From Lyophyllum atratum (lineage: Eukaryota; Basidiomycota; Agaricomycetes; Agaricales; Lyophyllaceae): a stretch of 64,000 nucleotides of DNA. A program made the translations under genes and the position numbers. Shown piece after piece: positions 55,218-64,000 of the stretch; the stretch's first letter is position 1, and every line of letters starts with the position of its first letter. Where the stretch lies: contig JACGCN010000029.1 of NCBI GenBank assembly GCA_014905825.1, positions 62,001 through 126,000 of the forward strand, written 5' to 3'. The notes below the pieces were generated by a model. That model saw nothing but the letters and a program-made list of their open reading frames with translations. It was not told the origin of the DNA and did not search any database.

Positions 55218-57601
55218 GGTGAGCTGAGGAGGTGTAGGAGTAGCGCAGGCGCTAATTCTTTGCCCGGGGTACGTGTTGGTTATACATAAGAATCAGCGGG
55301 TCGTAATGACATCAAATTAGAAGGTTGTTGGTGACCTGATGCATTGAGGATGGGAAAGCGGAGACCCTGCGAGACCGTCATGAGTCTCCAAGGCGTTAGA
55401 GCATATATGGCCTAGTTCATCATCCTGGGAACGACGATGAGAACGTCATGATGACCTCGTCAACGACCTTGAAGATGTTTGAAGGATTCAGGTAATCACA
55501 TGCACCACTAAGAGCTCCTGGCCCAATGGCTCAAGGCTTTCAGTAATGATTATATTCTCGAGTGGAGCATACCGGCACGACAAAACTTTCGCCAAGTTAC
55601 GCAGAAGTGCAAGTCTTCCCACTGCCAGGCAGCCGAAGTACTAGTATCGTCATCAGAGCTCTTGTCAAGATGGATCCAACATCCGACATCCGAGCCACCT
55701 CCAGATATTTCGCCAAGCATGGCCACAACATCATAACAGCTGCAGTACTAGTCTACTATTAGATATGTACAGCTGACAAAAAAACATGAGATCCACCTGC
55801 GATACTTCAGAAAACGAGTCTGAAAGACCACAGTTCATCGTACTTTTCACTTACAGTCATTATATTGACTCTTAGTGACTGCGCTTATTCCTGTTTCCGA
55901 GAGGGGAAGTAGAATGAATCTGGGCGACAGCAGCCTGCAATGCGTGGTGAAGCCCCTTACACTCTCCACTCGCCGCAGTTATATTTTCCCTTGACATCGA
56001 AGGACTTTGTGCCAAGATGTCCACGGTAGTATATCTGCGTTGCGAGCCGTCTACAGTGCGATGCCTTATTATTAGTCTAAAACGAAGTTAAAATTTGAGA
56101 TATAATCGCGGCGCTCCTGGACTTCACGACAGAGAGTTGCCTCGTGGTCTAGTGTCATCCACTCGCAGACTTTTATGGGACATTTGCTGAAAGGAGCATT
56201 GATATGAGTACCTAGATAGCACCATTAGAGCGCTGCAGAATATGAGTGAGCCGAACGGGGTATACGACCATTGGCATGTAGATACACGCCTCGTTTGTGC
56301 TAGTCTGCACTATAAGTTCGAAAGGAACGCGTTGAGGAGCTAAAATAGGGTAGAACCAGTATCCCGACCAGCCACAAGAAGGGACATAGCTTCAGAAGTA
56401 CGGCGTTGTTAGTGAAACCGTCGGCTTCGTCCTGACCAGAACCCTTACAGAGGCATGCACGCAGGCGGCCGAGGGAGGAAATACAATCCGCATGGCCATA
56501 AGAGGAGAAAAGTCTAGTTAGCCGATCGTGCCTCCCTCGGACGAAGAGAAAATGGGGCTCTCTTCTTCACGACGTAAGATATGTGCTTTGTTGACGACCG
56601 AGCATGACCACTCACCGAGGACAGCCTAAACATCAGTGATGGTGTATCGTTAAAGAGTAGCATTTTTGATTCGAAATTGTGTTCCATGCACGACCGTTCA
56701 GGAAAGGTTTTCTCGATCACGGCTAGTCGACACTTCTGTGCTTCGACTACTAGCGGGCATACTTGAGAGTGGAAGAGCGTTAACTGTATGCTTTCTGGAT
56801 GAGAAGAGCAGCATTATCGAAATGGAGAGCGTACCTGCTTCTCCAAACGTTCTCTAACTGGAAACCGCTGTAAGGTGCGTTCGGAACTCAGAGTCATAAC
56901 ACCTCTTCTCCACCGAGAGATGCATCTCTTTCACGTAAGGTCCGACGTCCTTGTACTCTGCGGAGTCGTTCTGCGCGTCTGATGGATGGAAATTAGCCAT
57001 TTCCCGTGGCTCGAGTTTGATGTTGATGCCTGATTCCATGATGCCTGATTCCAAGCATCGGACTGTGGCGGGTAGCCTAGGTGCGTGCCCTGATGTTGTG
57101 TGTGCACACGCGATACCTTTTGCGTCCATGTTGATCGCGTCGGTGGAGGTCGGTGGCCCGTGACTAGTCTTTGGAGTACGCGAATGTTTTGATAGCCGAT
57201 ACGAAGCCACGTTTTCGAGAACAATACGAACTACTTCAGGAATTGCAGGGAAGCTGCTTGTAAAAAGAAGGATCTGGCACCCGACTGGCACCGCGTTTCA
57301 GCCTATAGACGCAATAGCAGAGATCGCGGATATGATGCGCCAACCAGCATCTGAGATACAGATCACGATGGCATACTGTTTCCTCCTTAGAACCCGTCAG
57401 AATTGAATAGAAACTGATGTGATTAGATTGTACGTACATTGGGCTTACAGTAAATGATGGTGTTTCTTCAAGTCGCTTTCGATGGCACCCACCATATTAT
57501 GTACCGTAAAATGACCTACCGCAGACCTATAGTTCTCAAAATCTGGGTATCATCAAACCGTGCCACAATACATTTGCACATTTTACAAGAGGTCACAAAA
57601 T
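55218..57601. other. 2.4-kb gene-poor region
   Basis: The left end is the promoter of the F-box/LRR gene. A minus-strand ORF at 56854-57291 (145 codons, containing EVVRIVLENVASYRLSK) is the longest frame but has no family I recognise. Shorter frames such as 55562-55762 and 56514-56720 look spurious. I see no tandem repeat or tRNA. Confidence 0.4.
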
Positions 57602-59189
57602 CTACTCAGCCTTGTGCCCCTTCCCCTTTTTCTCGCGCGCATCTCCCGCAAGCCACAGGGCCGAAAACACGAAAAATGCGACGCTGGTGCTAATGGCACC
57701 AGTGTAGTATGGCCATGCAGCACTCAGGAATCGTGGGTATCCATCATGTCTAGGAGGGACCACTGCAACAGTTGTGGAGCTCTCGAGGAAGGTGAAGCTA
57801 ACGCGCACATTCCGGTGAGCAAACATACACTTCTGTCAAGATCAAGGTCACGTACCCTTTGCGCTTGTAGTCGATTACGAATTTGAAGACACCGTGTCTA
57901 TCAGGTGCGCGGAAGGTAACTGAATATTTCCCTGGGACACTCTCGACTGGTAATAAGGCTGTTCGGATGTGGGGGTCCAGCATGGTAAATTCGAACTGTA
58001 GGTCCCTGATCCCCGAATACGGCACCCAAGTTGACGTCTTCGAATCATACTTCGAAATGTACGCGCTGTATTCCTGAAGAGGTCGTTAGATGGTACAGAC
58101 AACTGAAAGCGATCTGAATCATACGATTTGATCATTTGTGGTATACTGTTCCAACGGTTCCGTCTCATTTACGCGATGGTGTTCAGTTTTATCGATGCGA
58201 AGAACGTTTGTTTCCTGGAACGTCCATTTCGCCACGTCACGGTTAAATTGTAAGTTGCCGGATGGGACACCCCTGCATTGAGTTTCGGTTAATGCATCTA
58301 CGCCATTCTTGACTCAAGCCGAACGTACTTGGATACTTCTTTCCTCGCGTATTCATCGCTGAAGACATCAACGCCTCCGACCCAGGTGACTCGGGACCCG
58401 TCAAGGGTCTGGAAACCCGTTACCAAGCCAAGCTGAGAGCCCGCCCATAGACCCTCACCGCCTCTCTCAGCTGCATCAACGATAGCATCAGCGGAGCCAC
58501 CATCTGTTTCGGCGGCAAAGCTTGCAGCGGGTGCGCGCAGGATAGGTACAAGTAGAGGGTTGTTTCCAAGGGAATGCGGAACGCCGGAGAACCAGACAGG
58601 GTGGAGATTCGGCGAGAGGATGGGGTGGCTGGCTGGCACGGTAACGGGGATGACATTCGGTGATCCCTCGCGTTCGGGGAAGTATGACACCAGTGGGGTG
58701 CCAGGAGGTGGGAGCGTAAGCGAAAATTCTGCGGCCAAGGAGGAAAGCGGCGTTTGTTTGGGAGACAGTGCTATGAGGAGGTTGGTCTTCTTGCCCAATA
58801 GCTCTACAAGGGACTGAGGTGTAATATCCTTCGCGAACACTGGAGAAAGTAAGATAAATAGCAGAAGATTTAAAGATGACCGTACCCTTCGTCTCTGGCG
58901 CGAGGAGTATGACGTGGGCGAACATCGGGGTGTCATACTCAATGACCACAGGTGTTTCGGCCTTGGGCGCACGGAATGTCAAATCATATCCCTGCTCTGT
59001 AAACGAGTGAACAGGATATTCGGAGAAAGGTATACATCACGGACCTTTCAAACCATCGAAGAACAAGGAGTAGTTGTCCTGTTGCTTGGGCTCTACGATC
59101 ACAAGTACGGAGTCTCCTGTACTGGACTTGGCATTAAGGCCTGTCGCAAGGGCCGCTATAAGAAAGAGTAACGAGCGAAGAAAGACCAT
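57602..59189 (-). CDS. WBP1: Oligosaccharyltransferase subunit OST48/WBP1
   Basis: This is an ER-membrane subunit of the N-glycosylation oligosaccharyltransferase. The start at 59189 gives the signal peptide MVFLRSLLFLIAALATGLNA. It is followed by DSVLVIVEPKQQDNYSLFF and DGLKEQGYDLTFRAPK. The luminal part includes TPMFAHVILLAPETKG, NLLIALSPKQTP, PVWFSGVPHSLGNNPLL and VTWVGGVDVFSDEYA. Then come VPSGNLQFNRDVAKWTFQE, the YSAYISKYDSKTSTWVPYSG exon and PGKYSVTFRAPDRHGVFKFV. The tail is PRHDGYPRFLSAAWPYYTGA with one membrane helix and a lysine-rich cytosolic end (REKKGKGHKAE), an ER-retention-type tail. Six introns were inferred. It is divergent from adenylate kinase. Confidence 0.93.
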
Positions 59190-59470
59190 GGTCTCGACTC
59201 AAACCAAGACTTGGTCGTTGAAAGTATCTGGAGAGCGTTTTCCCACCTGCGCATGAGTTCCACGTCGCGCTGGATATTTTTGGACAGGTGTATGCCACGG
59301 GCTTTCGGAACAAACAGTGGCTACCTCCTGCCACGACATCGGCTGGCACCGCGTTCCCAAACCCCGACAAAGTCCGACTAAATTCAACAGCAAACGCCGT
59401 CCGCGACCTTAAGCCAGCAGGTCGAACTCCTGGTCGTCGAATTTTCTCGGTTTTCCTTCATTCTATCACA
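59190..59470. promoter_or_regulatory. Bidirectional promoter, OST48/adenylate kinase
   Basis: Only 281 bp lie between the ATG of OST48 (-) and the ATG of adenylate kinase (+), so both promoters must be here. No clear TATA box is visible, which is usual for housekeeping genes. Confidence 0.6.
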
Positions 59471-60396
<926 letters not shown>

Positions 60397-61006
60397 ATCT
60401 AGAGTACCGCGGCCTCCGAGGCAATAGATGACCATTTTTTGCAAGGGATCATTTGGCTGGACTGAGGGGCAAAAGCCGCTCGTCGTGATATATTCCTCGG
60501 CGCTCGCGCAATCCAAGGTGCATGGAACGCGAAACGTGTAATGTGCCGAAGAAGCTCGCAGGTATGTAAACAAAAACAAAAGGGAAGCAGAAGGAAACGA
60601 ATTGCCCCCTTGAGCCCCCCTGACATCCCCATACAGTTTCAGCAGCATGATCATATCATCATGTTTCGCTGAATCTGACTACTCTTGTTCTCCAGCCGCA
60701 CTCGCACTGCCATCAAAAAGTCGACCACGGCGGAGAACCTCAATTGGCCTTCGTCTGTATGAGTCATGACTACATACTCTCATGATCACGGACAAAACCT
60801 AGACGCGTAAGGGAAACCGGTCGGTGATTTGTAATGCTTTTGTCGATCTTTCTTAAGCGAAGACCCTGACCTGCATCCCCAGGCCTTGGCTGATCCAGAT
60901 CGTCGGGTGGGTCTGAATGCCGTGTTCTTCTTGATATGGGGTCCATATAAAGCGGAGGCCGTTAGCAGAGCCGTTAACGCACGTTTTTCAACCAAGACAA
61001 GACCCC
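60397..61006. other. Region between adenylate kinase and the Zn2Cys6 gene
   Basis: This holds the adenylate kinase 3' UTR and the promoter of the transcription factor. Open frames here lack motifs; nothing else is apparent. Confidence 0.5.
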
Positions 61007-63202
61007 ATGCCTCCCCATAAAACTGATTCTACGCTACGAAGAGGCACAGCCTGTTTATCCTGCCGGTGAGCATTGACTGAACATCCAGCATCTCCCTTTC
61101 TCTGATCACCGTCGCGGTATTAACAGAAAGAGAAAATTGGTAATAATCATTCAAGTTATTCATTATCGCGTCATCTAATGCCATCGATCTCCTATCTAGA
61201 AATGCGATGGTATACGACCAGTCTGCCGTCAGTGCACGAAGATGAATCGAGCACACTCGTGCGAGTACGATGATAAGCAACAGAAGAGCCGGACTCAACT
61301 TCTGAAAGAGCAACTCTCCCAGTTGGAACATCGCCTACGTGAACTTGAGTCGAACCCGAGTTCGACTTCCCGTGCGTCCTCAGTTGCTTATATCCTTATT
61401 GAGTTTTTTCATTCCGTTCATTATTTTCTTAGCTGCACCTCCATCACCCCCTTTCCAATTCGAGTTCGAATCCTATGGGCTCGAAGCATTTGATGATGGT
61501 CACATAGCTTCATCCTTGAAACGTCCCCTGGTCAACCTCGCCTCATCCTCTGGCACACCTTCACCATCGCCTTCAGAATCGGGGTCCGCCAACCCGTCGA
61601 TGCTCTTCCACCCTGCTGAGAATTATCGATTGTCACCAATGGACAGTGCCCCTAGATCGAATTCAAACTCTATCCTGGGGGCGCCCACCATATTGGACCC
61701 TAGGATTTCCCTCCCTCCCCGTGCAAAACAGTACCTGTGAGAGCCTCAGCACAATCTTTCACATCATTAACTGACCCTATCTGTACGAAAAGGTTGGACG
61801 TTTTTGTGGCCCACAGGCACCAGTGTTGGTTTTACGCCAGTATGGATAGATTTCTTGATTGCTCGCTCGATCAACGCGAGCCACATCCTGCCCTTATCAA
61901 CGCGATGTACCTCCTGGCCTGCCATTTCGCACACACCCCGTTTTATTCGGACATGGAGCCCGCCTTCTTCATCCAGGCCCAACACGAAATCAACGCGGCG
62001 CTGGACAGCTCTGATCGTCTCGCCGACATTGTCCAGGCTTCGTCGCTCCTCGCCATCTACCTTTACATGAACAATCGCGTCATGGAAGGTTACCGACATA
62101 CCTTCTCAGCCGTACGGCTAGCCATCGGACTCGGGTTGCACCAAATTAGTCCTGCGACCGCGATGTCAGGCATGTGCCCCCAACAAGCACCGCTCATACC
62201 TATCGCGCTCCCACGGGACAATCAAGAACTCGACGACCGTGTCTCTGCCTTCTGGCAAATCTTTATGATCGACCGTTGCTGGTCGGTCGCCAACGGCCTA
62301 CCGCTCGCGCTACCAGACAAGAACACCGCGCAGTGCCGCATTCTTACTCCGTGGCCGACCGGCCTAGAAGTCCCCAACTGGGTGAGTGCATACTTCTACT
62401 TCAGCCATACACCCTTCCTGACGGGGTAAGCAGCATGATAATGGGTATCAGCCGCCCGTCCAAACCGTGCAGTCGTTTCTCGATGGCATAGATCACTTGG
62501 GCACACTCGAACAATTCATGCCGGCCCTGAAAGCCAAAGCCGCCGCACTCTACGAACTGACATCTCGATCGAAGAATGGTATGTCTGATTGGCAGTAAGC
62601 GTCAATGCAGCGATGCTGATGGTTTGTTCCAGGTTCCGATCCGCACGATTGGGGGTACTGTTTCGCAGAAGCTGCTGTGCAGCGTTTCTCCTCCACGATT
62701 CCCTCGCTACCGTTTGATCGCGATTACTTCATGGTGCAGACGATGATCTACACTTCTTTTGTCCATCTCCAGCGCCACGTGCTGTTTGATGGGAGAGCGC
62801 TCAAGGCTGGGAACTCAATTGTCAGGCTCATTTGCCAATTGAGCGACGCCGACTGGCAGTATCTGGATCCGATAGTCAGTGTACGTTACATCCGAGCTCA
62901 TGTGAACCATGGTTCAAGCGACTAATTGTCCCCCCAGGTGTGCTGGTTGTCTGTTGCAGAGATGTTCATGTGCGCCGTGGCCAGCGCCAAGGTGGATACT
63001 TTCCCTGGAGACGTGAGCAATATTGTCAGCGTCTGTTGTAGTGGCTTGGACGTTCTTGCCAATGCTCTGCATACATTTGGGCAATATTCTCCTTTGTCTG
63101 GTACGCATGACACGTTTTTGAAACCAGGAGTTCACCATTGACTGATGACGTTTCATGCGTACAGGTGACCTTGCCTTGAAAGTCGAATTAGCCCGTGGAT
63201 AA
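61007..63202 (+). CDS. Zn2Cys6 fungal transcription factor with fungal_trans domain
   Basis: This is a nuclear DNA-binding regulator. The start at 61007 gives MPPHKTDSTLRRGTACLSC. The zinc cluster is reassembled from three exons as CLSCRKRKLKCDGIRPVCRQ followed by CTKMNRAHSCEYDD, with all six cysteines in place. It requires a 13-nt microexon at 61127-61139. A coiled-coil linker follows (LLKEQLSQLEHRLRELE) and a Ser/Pro-rich spacer. The fungal_trans (middle homology) domain starts around LDVFVAHRHQCWFYASMDRF and includes PALINAMYLLACHFA, VMEGYRHTFSAVRLAIGLGL and DDRVSAFWQIFMIDRCWSVA. The last exons give MIYTSFVHLQRHVLFDG and VCWLSVAEMFMCAVASAKVD. It ends GDLALKVELARG. The target genes are unknown. 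Confidence 0.88.
61127..61139 (+). other. Inferred 13-nt microexon in the zinc cluster
   Basis: AAAGAGAAAATTG lies between introns at 61066-61126 and 61140-61199, both GT-AG. It supplies RKRKL, the linker between the first two and third zinc-cluster cysteines. Without it the CX2CX6C spacing is lost. Confidence 0.75.
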
Positions 63203-63560
63203 TCCGACCCCTAGTCTCATCGGCGCCCTGATCATCGTTTCTAACGTCTATCATGCTTTCTACTGTATCAATAGCAGATCATTTGTTTCCGTTCTTACTA
63301 GACATAGCTACCACTACCCATGTATCATATATGTAACAGCCATATTTATAATGGAATGATGATACCCCTTCGTTCCTCACGCGCTGCAAACGGTTATCAT
63401 CGAGTCAGAACTGCGTTGGGATTTCAGAAACACGAGGAATGTGCAAGGAACTTGCAATGCATGTTCCTTTTTGTGCTAAAATAAGATACACAAGAACAAG
63501 ACCAAGATAGCAAGAGTTATTCCGAGGTCGGGATACTCGGCAACCTATTGTGAGCGCTAT
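63203..63560. other. Intergenic, transcription factor 3' UTR
   Basis: AT-rich sequence with no visible gene. It separates the stop of the Zn2Cys6 gene from a possible minus-strand gene end. Confidence 0.5.
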
Positions 63561-64000
63561 TTAATTCACCAGGCGCGTCGGGATATAGTCAGGGTGGAGA
63601 TCTACCGCCGATCCGTCCAAGCAAGATCCGTCCCCGCACGCATCAGATTCATAGATAACTCCCACCCCTGCACTGTGTAACTTCGGCGTCGGGCTGCACC
63701 CTGACTCTGAGTCTGTCATGTTGTCAAACGGAATTGTTCGCGTAGCGATCGGCGGAGGGGATGGCTCGCTAGCGCGCACTCCCCATATGATTGTCGGGGA
63801 CGTGTTCTTCTTCGACTAGAGCCTCCTAGCTTTCCCTCAAAAGTACATGGACGCTCGTGCCTACCAGGTCAAGCTACGTGACCATCGACCATGCCAAGGT
63901 CTTTAATAGAATGAATCTCGGAGAGGTATCCTTCTCATCGAAGTACAATCGCTAAAAAGCTTACACGGTCATCACAGAACGATGCGGTCGATGTTCAGGA
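63561..64000 (-). CDS. Possible 3' end of a gene running off the right edge
   Basis: A minus-strand open frame ends at 63561 with DGSAVDLHPDYIPTRLVN. It is preceded by ASEPSPPPIATRTIPFDN, and an acceptor-like site (GGCTCTAG) lies near 63819. The composition (Asp, Ser, Pro, Gly) fits a flexible C-terminal tail. The rest of the gene would lie beyond the window. I do not recognise the family and the coding status is uncertain. Confidence 0.3.

Noticed and set aside
56854..57291. 145-codon minus-strand ORF
   Set aside because: No recognisable family, no upstream exon that I could join with confidence, and it lies in a gene-poor stretch.

Overview
The window comes from a filamentous basidiomycete, most likely an Agaricomycete (mushroom or bracket fungus). 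This follows from densely packed genes split by many 50-60 nt GT-AG introns, basidiomycete-style F-box/LRR proteins, a cerato-platanin, a Zn2Cys6 regulator and a Copia element of fungal type. There is no bacterial-style operon structure. Genes alternate strands, often as close divergent or convergent pairs.

Layout, left to right. 0.08-1.25 kb: the spliceosomal SF3b subunit SF3B4/Hsh49 (+), convergent with a molybdenum sulfite oxidase (-, to 3.86 kb). 4.1-5.6 kb: a divergent pair, tRNA-splicing endonuclease subunit SEN15 (-) and ER membrane complex subunit EMC4 (+). 6.0-9.0 kb: an F-box-like protein and a spartin/senescence-domain protein (both -). 9.6-15.2 kb: an unassigned acidic protein, a multi-pass membrane protein with a TRIC-like look, a two-copy tandem repeat and a hypothetical ORF. 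16.05-19.08 kb: a tandem segmental duplication carrying two copies of a 186-residue orphan gene. 19.2-21.9 kb: an ITFG1/TIP-type FG-GAP membrane protein. 22.3-24.2 kb: a KPVIY-domain gene followed by its decayed duplicate. 25.2 kb: a secreted cerato-platanin.

26.1-30.4 kb: an ADP1-like ABCG transporter (-) divergent from COX17 (+). 31.4-36.5 kb: a P-type ATPase of the Na+/K+ (IIC) type, with an inferred 5-nt microexon immediately before its phosphorylation site. 36.6-37.4 kb: an MCP1-like mitochondrial membrane protein. 37.7-41.2 kb: an F-box fragment, an F-box/LRR gene and an F-box/propeller-like gene. 41.9 kb: an intron-containing tRNA-Asp(GTC). 43.0-45.8 kb: a Ser/Thr kinase with an acidic insert. 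46.5-52.7 kb: a WSC-domain secreted-protein gene cut inside its signal-peptide exon by a complete Copia retrotransposon. The element has LTRs that look identical by eye, a 5-bp GAAGA target duplication, a single intact gag-pol ORF and a Drosophila-copia-like internal initiator-tRNA primer site. 53.9-55.2 kb: a second F-box/LRR gene related to the one at 38 kb but inverted. 57.6-60.4 kb: a divergent pair, OST48/WBP1 (-) and adenylate kinase (+). 61.0-63.2 kb: a Zn2Cys6 transcription factor with a 13-nt microexon in its zinc cluster. The right edge may hold the 3' end of one more gene.

Most genes are ordinary housekeeping (splicing, tRNA splicing, ER membrane insertion and glycosylation, copper delivery, nucleotide metabolism, sulfite detoxification) interspersed with lineage-specific genes. 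The most notable items are the very young Copia insertion that breaks the WSC gene, the tandem orphan pair, and the two microexons. All exon structures were read by hand from frame continuity, splice signals and recalled family motifs; none has been checked by transcript data or database search.
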